The notes below the pieces were generated by a model. That model ran no database searches, was not told the origin of the DNA, and saw only the letters and a program-made list of their open reading frames with translations. Below are positions 9,097 through 19,445 of a stretch of DNA of 64,000 nucleotides, piece after piece. The position numbers and the translations under genes were made by a program. Within the stretch, counting starts at the first letter, position 1. Each line of letters starts with the position of its first letter. This DNA comes from Acinetobacter gyllenbergii CIP 110306 = MTCC 11365 (lineage in GTDB: Bacteria; Pseudomonadota; Gammaproteobacteria; Pseudomonadales; Moraxellaceae), in contig NZ_ATGG01000024.1 of NCBI RefSeq assembly GCF_000413855.1, forward strand, positions 1 to 64,000, written 5' to 3'.

Positions 9097-10548
9097 ATGA
9101 CGGTTCAAACATTCACTCCCAGTGCTGTAAAAGCTGCTTCAGAAAACACTGTTACCCAGCCAATGCACACCGCTGATGTTTCGATCAAGAAATTGTTTAT
9201 TGAAACTCAAGGGTGTCAGATGAATGAGTATGACAGTCATCGTATGGCAGATTTGTTAGGTGATTCACATGGCTATGTGCTCACTGACAATCCAAATGAA
9301 GCAGACATTCTGCTCATGAATACCTGCTCGATTCGTGAAAAAGCGCAAGAGAAAGTATTCAGTGGTTTAGGTCGCTGGCGCAAACTGAAAGAACAAAACC
9401 CAGATCTCATCATTGGTGTGGGTGGTTGTGTTGCATCGCAAGAAGGTGACAACATTCAAAAACGTGCGCCTTATGTGGATATGATCTTTGGCCCACAAAC
9501 GCTGCACCGTTTGCCGCAAATGCTAGATCAGCATCACGCTCAAATTGAAAAACCAAAGAAAGAAAAAATCAAATTGGTTGATATTTCTTTCCCTGATATT
9601 GAAAAGTTCGACTTTTTACCAGAACCACGTGTGGAAGGCTTCAAGGCATTTGTTTCCATCATGGAAGGTTGCTCGAAGTATTGTTCATTCTGTGTGGTCC
9701 CTTATACCCGTGGCGAAGAAGTGTCTCGTCCGTTGGATGATGTGTTGGCAGAAATCGCTGGCTTGGCTGAAAAAGGCGTACGTGAGATCAGCTTACTCGG
9801 TCAAAACGTCAATGGTTATCGCGGTGAAACCTTTGAAGGTGAAATTTGTACTTTCCCAGAATTATTGCGCTTAGTGGCAGAAATTCCAGGGATTGGTCGT
9901 CTACGCTATACCACTTCTCACCCGCTTGAATTCTCTGAAGATTTAATTCAATGCTACCGTGATTTACCGCAAATGGTTTCGCATTTACATCTACCCGTAC
10001 AAAGTGGTTCAAACGATGTATTGCAAGCGATGAAACGTAACCATACGATTGATGTCTACATCGATAAAATTGCCAAATTACGTAAAGTCCGTCCAGATAT
10101 GCATTTATCCAGCGACTTCATTATTGGTTTCCCCGGTGAAACCGATGCGCATTTTGCTGAAACACTGCAATTCATTAAAGATTTGGATTTCGATCATTCT
10201 TACAGTTTTGTTTACTCTAAGCGTCCAGGTACGCCTGCTTCTGATTTACCAGACAGTACCCCTGAGCAAGTGAAAAAAGATCGCTTGGCTCAAGTACAAG
10301 AAGTGATTAAACGTTCGAGTATTGATAAAACGGATGCCATGCTCGGTAAAATTGAGCGTGTGTTGATTGAGAAAGTTTCTGATAAAGATCCAAATGTTTT
10401 GATCGGTACAGCAGACAATACACGTTTAGTGACATTTATCGGTGATGCCGCGTGGATTGGACGTTTCGCAGAGATTGAGATCACTGAAATTAAAACTTTA
10501 AATTTAGTTTACGGAGAACTCTTGAATCTTGAACCTGACGTGGCGTAA
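9097..10548 (+). CDS. miaB: tRNA-2-methylthio-N6-dimethylallyladenosine synthase
   Basis: A radical-SAM enzyme that adds the methylthio group to i6A37 in tRNAs reading UNN codons. The N-terminal UPF0004 domain holds the auxiliary cluster cysteines C40, C77 and C111; the radical-SAM CxxxCxxC is C192-C196-C199 (GCSKYCSFC). A C-terminal TRAM domain (about residues 410-475) completes the architecture. The ATG at 9097 has AGGAG 7 bases upstream. It carries about 25 extra N-terminal residues before the conserved start [17 protein letters not shown]. It heads the miaB-phoH-ybeY group. Confidence 0.96.
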   Translation: MTVQTFTPSAVKAASENTVTQPMHTADVSIKKLFIETQGCQMNEYDSHRMADLLGDSHGYVLTDNPNEADILLMNTCSIREKAQEKVFSGLGRWRKLKEQNPDLIIGVGGCVASQEGDNIQKRAPYVDMIFGPQTLHRLPQMLDQHHAQIEKPKKEKIKLVDISFPDIEKFDFLPEPRVEGFKAFVSIMEGCSKYCSFCVVPYTRGEEVSRPLDDVLAEIAGLAEKGVREISLLGQNVNGYRGETFEGEICTFPELLRLVAEIPGIGRLRYTTSHPLEFSEDLIQCYRDLPQMVSHLHLPVQSGSNDVLQAMKRNHTIDVYIDKIAKLRKVRPDMHLSSDFIIGFPGETDAHFAETLQFIKDLDFDHSYSFVYSKRPGTPASDLPDSTPEQVKKDRLAQVQEVIKRSSIDKTDAMLGKIERVLIEKVSDKDPNVLIGTADNTRLVTFIGDAAWIGRFAEIEITEIKTLNLVYGELLNLEPDVA

Positions 10549-10587
10549 TGTAAGGGTATTCCTACAGAGCAACAAAAAGGGTTTATC

Positions 10588-11664
10588 TTGACTGCAGCGA
10601 TTCGACGTACAGTAACGTTCCCTGAAATTCAATTGGAACGTTTGAAAAGCATGCTCGGTGCGTATAACGGGCATTTAAAACAAATCGAACAACGTTTAGA
10701 TGTCAAAATTACTCACCGTGGCGATGCCTTTTATCTCGATGGTGATATAGAAGCGGTCGAAAGAGCCGAAGCACTATTGCAACGGCTCTATCAAGAATCA
10801 GAAATTTCCTCACAAATTAGTGCCGATGTGATTCATTTGATGATCCAAGGTTCACAGACGGATCGTGAACTGATGGATGATTCAGATCAAGAACATACAG
10901 GCCTCGACAGTGTTTGGTTACAGACCCGCAAAGGGCGAATTAACCCACGTGGCGCCAATCAAAAACGCTATGTGCAACGTATTTTACAAAGTGATATTTC
11001 CTTCGGTATTGGCCCAGCAGGGACAGGTAAAACCTATCTGGCGGTTGCTGCCGCGGTTGATATGCTGGAACGTAATGAAATTCAGCGAATCTTGCTGGTT
11101 CGCCCAGCAGTTGAAGCCGGTGAAAAGCTCGGTTTCTTACCCGGTGACCTCACCCAAAAAATCGATCCCTACTTGCGTCCTCTTTACGATGCCCTGTATG
11201 AAATGCTGGGCTTTGAAAAAGTAGCTAAACTGATTGAACGCCAAGTGATTGAGGTCGCTCCGCTGGCCTACATGCGCGGACGTACCCTGAACCATTCATT
11301 CGTGATTTTAGATGAAGCACAAAACACCACACCTGAACAGATGAAGATGTTCCTGACCCGTTTAGGTTTTGGTTCACGTGCCGTGATTACGGGTGACGTC
11401 ACACAAGTTGACTTACCACGTGGACAACAATCAGGTTTAGCACAAGCATTACGTGTACTTGAAAATGTCCATGAGATTCATATCACCCGTTTCCATTCAC
11501 GTGATGTGGTTCGACATCAATTGGTACAAAAAATTGTTGAAGCTTACGAAGGTTGGGACAGTGAACAGCAACGCCTGTCTGCTGAAGCCCGTGCCGAACG
11601 CAAAGCCAAACAAGAAGCACTGATCGCAGAAAATGATTCTGCGGCAGATGCGCAACACATTTAG
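10588..11664 (+). CDS. ybeZ: PhoH family ATPase (YbeZ-type)
   Basis: A PhoH-like P-loop ATPase of 358 residues. Walker A is GPAGTGKT at 142-149 and Walker B FVILDEAQN at 238-246; a KH-like N-terminal part precedes them. In many proteobacteria it sits next to ybeY and is linked to rRNA processing and RNA handling; the exact biochemical role remains unclear. The start is a TTG at 10588 preceded by AAGGG, in line with family N-termini. It is 39 bases after miaB and 68 bases before ybeY. Confidence 0.92.
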   Translation: MTAAIRRTVTFPEIQLERLKSMLGAYNGHLKQIEQRLDVKITHRGDAFYLDGDIEAVERAEALLQRLYQESEISSQISADVIHLMIQGSQTDRELMDDSDQEHTGLDSVWLQTRKGRINPRGANQKRYVQRILQSDISFGIGPAGTGKTYLAVAAAVDMLERNEIQRILLVRPAVEAGEKLGFLPGDLTQKIDPYLRPLYDALYEMLGFEKVAKLIERQVIEVAPLAYMRGRTLNHSFVILDEAQNTTPEQMKMFLTRLGFGSRAVITGDVTQVDLPRGQQSGLAQALRVLENVHEIHITRFHSRDVVRHQLVQKIVEAYEGWDSEQQRLSAEARAERKAKQEALIAENDSAADAQHI

Positions 11665-11732
11665 AAAAATCCCCCTCACTCCCTCTAAGATGCTTTAGTC
11701 GCATCTTAGGGGGACGATTTTAAGGATCTACT

Positions 11733-12218
11733 TTGAAAATCAATCTAAGTCTTCAACAAGACTTTCAAGCTGCGGAATTACCACTCAAACGTGGTCAAAT
11801 CAAAAAAAATATCGAAACTGCACTGCGTCATGTCGGTTTTGATGTCAATTGTGAAATTGGAATTGCCTGTGTTGATCTAGCTGAAAGCCATGAACTCAAT
11901 CTGCAATACCGCGAAAAAGACAAACCGACCAATGTGCTGTCTTTTCCAAGTGATATTCCTGAGGAAATGCTCAGCTTACTCGATGCAGAACCTCTAGGTG
12001 ACTTGGTCATTTGTATTCCTGTGGTTTTACAAGAAGCTGCAGAACAGCAAAAGACGCCAAGCGATCATTTCACCCATTTACTGGTTCATGGCGTTCTACA
12101 CCTGCTTGGTTTCGATCATGAAACCAGTGAAACTGAAGCCGAAGAAATGGAAGCTTTAGAAATTGCGATTCTAAAAAAATTGGGAATCGCCAATCCTTAC
12201 CAAGCCGATGAAAGCTAA
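11733..12218 (+). CDS. ybeY: Endoribonuclease YbeY, rRNA maturation factor
   Basis: A zinc-dependent single-strand endoribonuclease needed for 16S rRNA 3'-end maturation and ribosome quality control. The metal-binding [11 protein letters not shown] motif provides H119, H123 and H129. Length 161 residues. The start is a TTG at 11733 with AAGGA 7 bases upstream. It is the third gene of the miaB-ybeZ-ybeY group, a gene order common in proteobacteria. Confidence 0.95.
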   Translation: MKINLSLQQDFQAAELPLKRGQIKKNIETALRHVGFDVNCEIGIACVDLAESHELNLQYREKDKPTNVLSFPSDIPEEMLSLLDAEPLGDLVICIPVVLQEAAEQQKTPSDHFTHLLVHGVLHLLGFDHETSETEAEEMEALEIAILKKLGIANPYQADES

Positions 12219-12229
12219 TCCAAGGTTCT

Positions 12230-12529
12230 ATGTATATCGTTATTTTTAAAGCCACCATCAAACAACTTGATGCGACTTATTCAGAAATGGCGCAAAAGTT
12301 GAGACATAAAGCCTTGAGCCAATTTAACTGCATCAAGTTTGAAGCGTGTAGTGAAAATGGTTTTGAAATAGCACTGTCTTACTGGCATAAGCTTGAAGAT
12401 ATCAAGCAATGGCAACGCGATGCAGAACATCTGGTTGCTCAGCGTTTGGGTAAAGAAAAATGGTATCAGGATTTTAGTGTCGAAATCTGCACAGTTGAAC
12501 GTGCTTATTCGAGTCAAAATAGCTTGTGA
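12230..12529 (+). CDS. Antibiotic biosynthesis monooxygenase (ABM) domain protein
   Basis: A 99-residue single-domain protein with the dimeric ferredoxin-like ABM pattern: MYIVIFKA at the start, then CIKFEA...FEIALSYWHKLEDIKQWQRD. Such proteins range from quinol monooxygenases to heme-degrading enzymes, so the substrate is open. It begins 11 bases after ybeY and is probably the last gene of that operon, before the terminator at 12558-12589. Confidence 0.8.
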   Translation: MYIVIFKATIKQLDATYSEMAQKLRHKALSQFNCIKFEACSENGFEIALSYWHKLEDIKQWQRDAEHLVAQRLGKEKWYQDFSVEICTVERAYSSQNSL

Positions 12530-12557
12530 ATAAGCGCGAACTTATCCACATTTTGAA

Positions 12558-12589
12558 TAAAAAAACGGCTGCATTCAGCCGTTTTTTTA
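12558..12589. terminator. Bidirectional terminator
   Basis: The stem AAAAACGGCTG/CAGCCGTTTTT (12561-12571, 12576-12586) has A and T runs on both sides. It separates the miaB operon (+) from the siderophore receptor gene (-). Confidence 0.88.
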
Positions 12590-12600
12590 TTTATCAAATT

Positions 12601-14751
12601 TTAGAACTGATAACGTAGCGTCAAAGTGACATTGCGAGGTGATCCATAAACCATACTGTTATTCCCGATGCCTGAATAATATTTTTTATCAAATACATTA
12701 TTCAAATTAATCTGTGCTTTGATATTTGAGTCGATATCATAGCCCACCATTAAGTTTGCTAAAGCATACGCATCTTGATTAATTCGTTGGCTACCTTCTC
12801 CCGTATAAAATTTACTCTTATAGTTTAGCCCACCACCAACACTCCATTGATCCCAGGTATATTTGGTAAAGAGATTGGCGCTGGTTCTTGAAGACATAGT
12901 TTGAACTTCATTCCCTTTTGCATCTTTGGCATTGAAATGTGCAACACCAAAACTTAAGTTCCAGTTGTCTCGAATTTCACCGTCTAATTCAAACTCAACC
13001 CCTTTGCTTTCAACGCTATCTACACTACGGTAGGCTTTTTCATTCGATGAGCTACCATTGGGATTAGGTACAAAAACACCATCAATCTCTTCTGGGACAT
13101 TATCCTGTAAGGTTTTAAATACCGATAAAGCTGCATTCAATTTACCGTCTAAAAACTCACCTTTTAAGCCAGTTTCATAGCTTTTACCTTCTCTTGGATC
13201 AAGATATTGGCGATTCACATCTCGTTTATCTTCTGGCTTAAAGATACTGGTATAACTGGCATACCAAGAGTATTGATCCAGAAAATCAAAAACTAAGCCT
13301 GCATAGGGTGTAACTTCATTATTAAATTCCCGATTACCTTCACCATTGTCACTTTCATACTTCCAGTTTGATAAACGTACCCCTGTAATTAACTTCAATG
13401 GCTCCAATAAGCTGAACTTGCCGGCAAGATAAGCGCCTGTTTGTGTGGTCTTATTTGGGGGTTGATACAAGTTATTATTCTGAATTGCACCGATTAATGG
13501 AATATTTGGATGATCAAAATCAAGCACAGCACCTGAAGCAATTGGAGGCGTTCCTGAGTACCATTTATCTTTCTTGCTTTGGTTATACATAAAGCCTGCA
13601 ACAACTTCCTGCTTTAAACCACCCAACATAAAAGGTGCTGAGAGATAGGTATCAATATTATTTTCTTTGGTCTGGGTGGCATCAGACCAAGTCATGAAAG
13701 AGCCAAGTGTATTGGTTGCTTTATCTAACTTCCCCCATGAATAGAGCAAAGCCGTGTCTTGTTTTACTTCTCGATAAGCATAGTTCACATTCAAATTGAT
13801 ATCGTTAAATAGATTCTGCTTCAATGTCGCAAACGCCGTGGTGGTATCGGTATTCCAGTAAGTCCAATCCGAACTCACCGATTTAGAACGATCGAAATGA
13901 GTTCGGGTACCATCGGTGTAAAATGCGGGCAATCCGCCCCAACGAACACCATTTCGCTCCAGATTCTGATAACCCGCGCCGACTGAAAGGTACGTCTTAT
14001 CCGTAATATCCGCATCCACAACCGCATAGACGACATTATTGGTTTTTTCGTAGCGATCCATATAAGAATCCGTATCCTCATGCTTCACCACGACACGACC
14101 ACGGACACTGCCATCTGCATTTAATGGCGTTGAAACATCTGCTGAACTTGACCATGCATTCCATGAGCCCAAAGAAGTGCTGACATTCCCTGTCAACTCT
14201 TTCGCGTTGGCATGTTTTCGAATCATGTTAATTGCAATTGCAGGATTCCCAGCACCTGTCATCAAACCATTTGCACCTTTCACCAGTTCAACTCGATCAT
14301 ACATGGTTAAATCAGGGTCATTGGCTTCCATCCCCACATTGCTTGGAACACCATCAAACAGATAATAGTCGACGTCAAAACCACGCGCCGTTGGATATTG
14401 ACGCTCATCCCACTGATTCACAGTCACGCCTGTGACGTTACTTAACATGTCCTGAAACGATGTAATATTGGCATCATCCAAATACTCACGGGTGAGAACT
14501 TTGACAGATTGTGGTGTTTCTCGAAGCGATAAATTGAGTTTAGTCGAGGTATTGGTACTTTTAGCGGTATAGCTTTTCTTTCCTTCCGTTACAGCCAGAG
14601 CTCCTTCATCTGCTTTTACTGTAATCGTTGGCAATTTTGCATTTTGTTTAGCCTCATCTTCTGCAAATGCCAAGGTCGGTAATAAGATTGCAGCCATCGC
14701 CAAGACCAAAGGGCGGGCTTTAAACAGATTTAAAGTTGGATGTTGATGCAT
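12601..14751 (-). CDS. TonB-dependent siderophore receptor (FhuE-like)
   Basis: An outer-membrane gated channel for a ferric siderophore, driven by TonB. It has a signal peptide (cut near ALAFA, about residue 30), a TonB-box region (PTITVKAD), a plug with LRETPQSVKVLTREYLDD and the ARGFDVDYYLFDGVP segment, and a beta-barrel ending in the terminal phenylalanine (RYQF). The plug resembles the FhuE/FpvA group, which takes hydroxamate-type ligands; the ligand is inferred only. The ATG at 14751 has AAGGA 9 bases upstream, and a good Fur box lies about 120 bases upstream, so iron repression is expected. The coiled-coil TonB-like gene is upstream on the same strand. Confidence 0.9.
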   Translation of the reverse strand: MHQHPTLNLFKARPLVLAMAAILLPTLAFAEDEAKQNAKLPTITVKADEGALAVTEGKKSYTAKSTNTSTKLNLSLRETPQSVKVLTREYLDDANITSFQDMLSNVTGVTVNQWDERQYPTARGFDVDYYLFDGVPSNVGMEANDPDLTMYDRVELVKGANGLMTGAGNPAIAINMIRKHANAKELTGNVSTSLGSWNAWSSSADVSTPLNADGSVRGRVVVKHEDTDSYMDRYEKTNNVVYAVVDADITDKTYLSVGAGYQNLERNGVRWGGLPAFYTDGTRTHFDRSKSVSSDWTYWNTDTTTAFATLKQNLFNDINLNVNYAYREVKQDTALLYSWGKLDKATNTLGSFMTWSDATQTKENNIDTYLSAPFMLGGLKQEVVAGFMYNQSKKDKWYSGTPPIASGAVLDFDHPNIPLIGAIQNNNLYQPPNKTTQTGAYLAGKFSLLEPLKLITGVRLSNWKYESDNGEGNREFNNEVTPYAGLVFDFLDQYSWYASYTSIFKPEDKRDVNRQYLDPREGKSYETGLKGEFLDGKLNAALSVFKTLQDNVPEEIDGVFVPNPNGSSSNEKAYRSVDSVESKGVEFELDGEIRDNWNLSFGVAHFNAKDAKGNEVQTMSSRTSANLFTKYTWDQWSVGGGLNYKSKFYTGEGSQRINQDAYALANLMVGYDIDSNIKAQINLNNVFDKKYYSGIGNNSMVYGSPRNVTLTLRYQF

Positions 14752-14870
14752 GAAATATATCCTTATTGCAAGGGAGCGGTCTTGAAAACATGCATCTCAT
14801 TCCCCCGATAAATTTTAAGAAGGATGCATTTGTTTTCAAAAGGAGAGTTAACCAAAAACATATTGCAAAT

Positions 14871-14889
14871 GATAATTGTTTTTATTATC
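14871..14889. promoter_or_regulatory. Fur box upstream of the siderophore receptor
   Basis: GATAAT (14871-14876) and ATTATC (14884-14889) are perfect inverted hexamers with a 7-base spacer, as in the 19-bp Fur consensus. It is 120 bases upstream of the receptor start in a very AT-rich promoter region. Confidence 0.75.
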
Positions 14890-15038
14890 AATTCAAGTTT
14901 CAAGCAATAAATTTACTTAATTGTTTTTATTGGATTTAAAAAAATATTTAAGACAATTAAAAAGTAATCAAATGATTTTTATGAATATTTAATTTTTAGT
15001 TTATCCATCATTATTTTCCAATAAGAAGTACCCCTTCA

Positions 15039-15926
15039 TTAGTGCACTTCAAATTCGGCATCGACGGGATCAAAACGCCAAGTCCGAATGATACGTAACT
15101 CAGAGATTTCTTTTTTCATACTGGCATCAAATGCGCCAAAAGGTGCACCACGGCGTACCGATGCTTTAGCTGCTTCATCCAAGATTGCATGACCAGAACT
15201 TTCAATAAGACGAATCGCTCGGATTCCTCCTTCAGCATTCAAAATCACCATTAAACGCACTTCACCCGCCAAGCGTTGTTGTTTGGCTTGATCGGGATAA
15301 TAGCGATTCCCGTATAACTCGACTTTTTGGCGAAATTTATCTAAGTAAGCAGCAGATGCGTCTTGTTTGGCCTGAATGCCATCAACCGTTTTAATCCGTT
15401 GTTTACGGCTAAAATTCTGTTGGCGTTGTAAATATTGCGCTTCTAAGCTCGCCACCATGGCAGCTTTGGCTTGAAACTGACTTTGTAAATCATCCAGCGT
15501 CTTTTTACGTTCGCTCTGCTCAGCTTGCTTTTGCCAGCTTAAAACCGTCATGAGCACTTTTTCTTCGAATTTTAATTCCCGTTTTTGCTGAATTTTTTCC
15601 AGACTTTCTAACTCTTTTTCACCTGTGGTCGCATCGGCTTGCATCGGTGCAGGCAGATCACTCGACATACGGTGTGCTTCGCGGAAGTCACCAGAACCTT
15701 TTTGATCCGCTTGCGCCAAAAAGTCTGCATCTTTCACTTTTTCTGCACTTGGACGAACAGTGACGGCAATTTCTTTGGTCGAGGTGTCAGAGGGTGATGG
15801 CATGGTAAATTGAATGGCCAGTACAGCCCCATGAAGCAGCATCGCCAAAGCGACTGCCCCAACAAAAATTGGATCTTGCCACCAATAAGGAGACAGTTCT
15901 GAACGCAAATTTATTTTATTCAACAT
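15039..15926 (-). CDS. TonB-like energy transducer with coiled coil
   Basis: A protein of about 295 residues: a short cytosolic N-terminus, one membrane segment (about residues 20-42), a periplasmic spacer and a C-terminal TonB domain (from about 205; RLAGEVRLMVILN, then SVRRGAPFGAF and IIRTWRFDP). The spacer is a Glu/Gln/Lys-rich heptad-like coiled coil (about 100-185), not the Pro-rich rod of classic TonB. This makes it a TonB paralogue, perhaps dedicated to a particular receptor or to another envelope task. The start is uncertain: ATG 15926 puts the membrane anchor near the N-terminus, while a TTG at 15995 would add 23 residues. No strong ribosome-binding site is seen for either. Confidence 0.8.
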   Translation of the reverse strand: MLNKINLRSELSPYWWQDPIFVGAVALAMLLHGAVLAIQFTMPSPSDTSTKEIAVTVRPSAEKVKDADFLAQADQKGSGDFREAHRMSSDLPAPMQADATTGEKELESLEKIQQKRELKFEEKVLMTVLSWQKQAEQSERKKTLDDLQSQFQAKAAMVASLEAQYLQRQQNFSRKQRIKTVDGIQAKQDASAAYLDKFRQKVELYGNRYYPDQAKQQRLAGEVRLMVILNAEGGIRAIRLIESSGHAILDEAAKASVRRGAPFGAFDASMKKEISELRIIRTWRFDPVDAEFEVH

Positions 15927-16169
15927 GGCATTTAAGCGACAAAAAATGTCCCATCCCCAACGGTAGCACCGTATAAAAACCCAACCAATATTCAAATTTT
16001 TACAAAAATGTGATCCACTTATAGTTACAGTGTTTCCATACCATCATTTTATGAAAATGTAGCAATTAATTTTGCTACACTGCAAGTCAGAAATTTATTT
16101 TTATTTTTTAGTGAATACAAAGATTGTGGCATTGCTGTACTTATCAATTCACTTTCTGGAACAACTTTT

Positions 16170-16850
16170 ATGCAAACGCTAATTTCATCCGTTGTTAAAC
16201 GTCTACGTAAAGTTTACCAAAAAGCAGAAGAATTCATCGAAGAAGAAAGAGAATTTTCACTGTCACAAGTCTTTGTGAATGCCACCATGGAACGTTATGT
16301 CACCGAGAATGTGGGCATCATGCAAGACTTGCACGCCGACCTATATGATGGTTGGTTACGCTTATATACCACCCTTGATGTGAAAGGTCTGCATACCACC
16401 TTATCGGTTGATTTAAAGTTGATTCAAATGGAAATGAATCAAAATGTGCAACTGATGGTTTTTGAACAAATCAGCAATACCCAAGTGATTGAAGCCAAAT
16501 TCAAAAATATCTTTCAAAAATGGGGCTTTTATGTGGCGATCTGGTATTACCAGAAATTCCGTGAAGAAGATCCGCTGGGCAAAATCTTAGAACATTTTGA
16601 AGTGGTCAAAGTCCAAGATGATTTACTTTATCTAGATTTAAATCGTTGGTTAGGCAAAAAAGCCAGCATTATCGAAACCTTGAGTAAAGTCCATGTCAAT
16701 CGCGCACGTGTCCGCCCTGCCGAGCTGATTGTTTGGGGTAATGTCAATCTTGCCGCAATTTTATCGCCATCCAACGAAGATGACTTTGACGAAGACGATT
16801 TAAATGATACTGAAGTCACTCCGATTCAGCAAAAAGACAAAAAAGCATAA
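16170..16850 (+). CDS. Conserved protein of unknown function, acidic tail
   Basis: A 226-residue protein not recognised as any family. It begins with a basic helix (residues 1-25, RLRKVYQKAEEF), lacks a signal peptide and has a middle region of alternating strands. The tail (about 200-226) is strongly acidic (SNEDDFDEDDLNDTE) and ends with DKKA. It is probably cytosolic and monocistronic. The ATG at 16170 is the first codon after an AT-rich leader; the upstream sequence GGAACAAC is a plausible ribosome-binding site. Confidence 0.65.
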   Translation: MQTLISSVVKRLRKVYQKAEEFIEEEREFSLSQVFVNATMERYVTENVGIMQDLHADLYDGWLRLYTTLDVKGLHTTLSVDLKLIQMEMNQNVQLMVFEQISNTQVIEAKFKNIFQKWGFYVAIWYYQKFREEDPLGKILEHFEVVKVQDDLLYLDLNRWLGKKASIIETLSKVHVNRARVRPAELIVWGNVNLAAILSPSNEDDFDEDDLNDTEVTPIQQKDKKA

Positions 16851-16865
16851 ATCAGTTCGATTCAG

Positions 16866-16894
16866 GTGGCATATCATTGTAGATGAGATGCCAC
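16866..16894 (+). terminator. Stem-loop after the acidic-tail gene
   Basis: GTGGCAT (16866-16872) pairs perfectly with ATGCCAC (16888-16894); the interior adds TCAT/ATGA. It lies 16 bases past the stop codon but lacks a T run, so it may be a weak or Rho-assisted terminator. Confidence 0.4.
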
Positions 16895-17044
16895 TGCACT
16901 ACACATCTTCATGATTTATACGAAAAATTAACAAGCGCTTAGTAAAAAACCTGATCTTTTCTTCATAATCTACAGGCATAATATCTTTAAATCGTAATGA
17001 TAAATGAGTAGTTCAATTCAGGATTGCTCAAAGGATATAGTGTT

Positions 17045-17749
17045 ATGACAAAGAAATTATTGAACGTACTTGGTCTTACTTCAGCTGCCATTTTCAGTGC
17101 AAGCATCTCTAGTCATGCCTTGGCAATGGCGCCTTTCCAAGCCAGTTATCAATTTAGCTACAACAATAAAAACCTCGGTTCAGCAACACGCACACTATCT
17201 CAGCAAGGCAATAACTGGACCTATCAATTCAGTGCCAAAGCAGGTGGTATTGCTTCTGCATCTGAAACCAGTCAATTTAGTTTTGCTGACAACAAAATCA
17301 ATTCACAGAAATTTAGTCGTAGCAGTAAAATCTTGATTCACAACAACACAATGAGTATTAACTTCAATCCAAACACTAAGGTTGTGAACACCAAAAAAGA
17401 TGACACGGCTCGTTCATTTGCATGGCAAGCGGGTGCCTTGGATGAACTCAATGCTGAATTGCAAATTCGTGAAGACTTAAAAAGTAATGCATTGAAAACC
17501 AAATATCTGATTGCCGATGCAAAAGCATTGGATGAACGTCGCTTTGTGAAACAAGGCACTGAAAATGTCAAAACTCCTTATGGAACATTCAGTGCCATTA
17601 AAGTGGTGATGCAGCATGATAAACCTGAACGCAATACCGTATTCTGGTTAGCACCAAAACTTGACTATTTACCCGTCAAAATGGCGCATAACGATGGAAA
17701 ATCATCATATGGTCTGCTTTTAACAGGCTATTCAGGTAAAACAAACTAA
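17045..17749 (+). CDS. DUF3108 domain exported protein
   Basis: A 234-residue protein with a signal peptide (hydrophobic to about residue 27, SSHALA) followed by a DUF3108-type beta-rich domain: FQASYQFSYNNKNLGSATR at the start and KTPYGTFSAIKV near the end. Function unknown; DUF3108 proteins are periplasmic or outer-membrane associated. The ATG at 17045 has AAAGGA about 9 bases upstream; an upstream in-frame TTG is less likely. Monocistronic. Confidence 0.82.
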   Translation: MTKKLLNVLGLTSAAIFSASISSHALAMAPFQASYQFSYNNKNLGSATRTLSQQGNNWTYQFSAKAGGIASASETSQFSFADNKINSQKFSRSSKILIHNNTMSINFNPNTKVVNTKKDDTARSFAWQAGALDELNAELQIREDLKSNALKTKYLIADAKALDERRFVKQGTENVKTPYGTFSAIKVVMQHDKPERNTVFWLAPKLDYLPVKMAHNDGKSSYGLLLTGYSGKTN

Positions 17750-17810
17750 GCATCTGGTCAATTTTGGCTTGCATTTTTTTTGATGCTTTTTAAAATATGC
17801 CTTTGCTTGA

Positions 17811-18413
<603 letters not shown>

Positions 18414-18427
18414 GATGCAACACTGAG

Positions 18428-18460
18428 AAAAAAGCGGATGAAAACTCATCCGCTTTTTTA
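18428..18460. terminator. Bidirectional terminator
   Basis: The stem GCGGATGA/TCATCCGC (18434-18441, 18446-18453) is flanked by A and T runs. It serves xpt (+) and the convergent DUF1963 gene (-). Confidence 0.87.
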
Positions 18461-18461
18461 T

Positions 18462-19286
18462 TTAACAACAATCCCAGTTGTATAGTACTTTGGAAAAGTC
18501 TCGTTTCTTTAGATCTTCTGGATGAATAAAGAAATTCCCCACACCCGAATCACCCCACATAATCTCGTTTTCCGCATCATCGGTATCGAGCTGAAACAGC
18601 AGCACATAATCTTGAACTTTTTCATTATATTGACGTGGATCAGTTTGAGTAAAATACGGATAGCCACCTAAACGATGTCCACTTGCGGAAGCCAATTCAT
18701 CATAAGGCTCGATAAAATCATCTTCAAAATCACCACCATCAAATTGATCTTCAAAATCATAAAGGTCTTCAACCCCTAAAATTTTCGGCGCAAAAGCGAA
18801 ATCACCCAAACTGATCGGCTGAGTGCTTAAAGCAAACTCAATCGAGTATTGTCCGGTAAATGGCAAATAATCATCTTCGCCCAATTGAACCTCAGAAAAG
18901 TCCTGTTTTAATTGTGATGCATCCTCAAGCACTTGATCAAAGTACAACACTTTAAAACCCGATTGCTGCTGTTGGTCATCAAAGTTCATCCCATACAAAT
19001 CATCGGCAGCGATATAGAACTGTAAAATTCCCTGATTAGGAAAGTCAGGTAAATTGGGGATTTCGGCAAAATTAAACTGTGCTAGCAAAGCCAATGGATT
19101 GCCATTCGAATCGACTGGATAAGTCACATCCAGTGGTAAGTAAGGTTGTCCCCCAATTTTACTTTGCCACAAAGTTAATTCATCGCTGGGGGTGAGTTGC
19201 ATGGTAACTGTTGGCAGAATAGTCGCCGAGATTTTTTCTAGGTAGGGCTGCACACTGTTCGGCAAAGTTTCTGGTTTAAAATTCAT
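18462..19286 (-). CDS. DUF1963 (YwqG-like) protein
   Basis: A 274-residue cytosolic protein of the DUF1963/YwqG type: SKIGGQPYLP, then LALLAQFNFAEIPNLPDFP and GILQFYI, late GHRLGGYPYFTQTDPR, and near the end WGDSGVGNFFI. It is strongly acidic in the middle (about residues 165-195). The biochemical function is unknown. It is convergent with xpt and divergent from thyA. Confidence 0.85.
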   Translation of the reverse strand: MNFKPETLPNSVQPYLEKISATILPTVTMQLTPSDELTLWQSKIGGQPYLPLDVTYPVDSNGNPLALLAQFNFAEIPNLPDFPNQGILQFYIAADDLYGMNFDDQQQQSGFKVLYFDQVLEDASQLKQDFSEVQLGEDDYLPFTGQYSIEFALSTQPISLGDFAFAPKILGVEDLYDFEDQFDGGDFEDDFIEPYDELASASGHRLGGYPYFTQTDPRQYNEKVQDYVLLFQLDTDDAENEIMWGDSGVGNFFIHPEDLKKRDFSKVLYNWDCC

Positions 19287-19445
19287 TCTGTTGGTTATCC
19301 CTCTACTTATTTATAGAATGTAATATAAAACAAGTAAATAAATTCAGATAGCGGTTAAACATCCTTCTGCGACAATAACTGACGCTCAATTGCGGCATTA
19401 TTTCTGATAAGATGAGCCCAGGCAAAATCTGCGGTAGGAATGACA

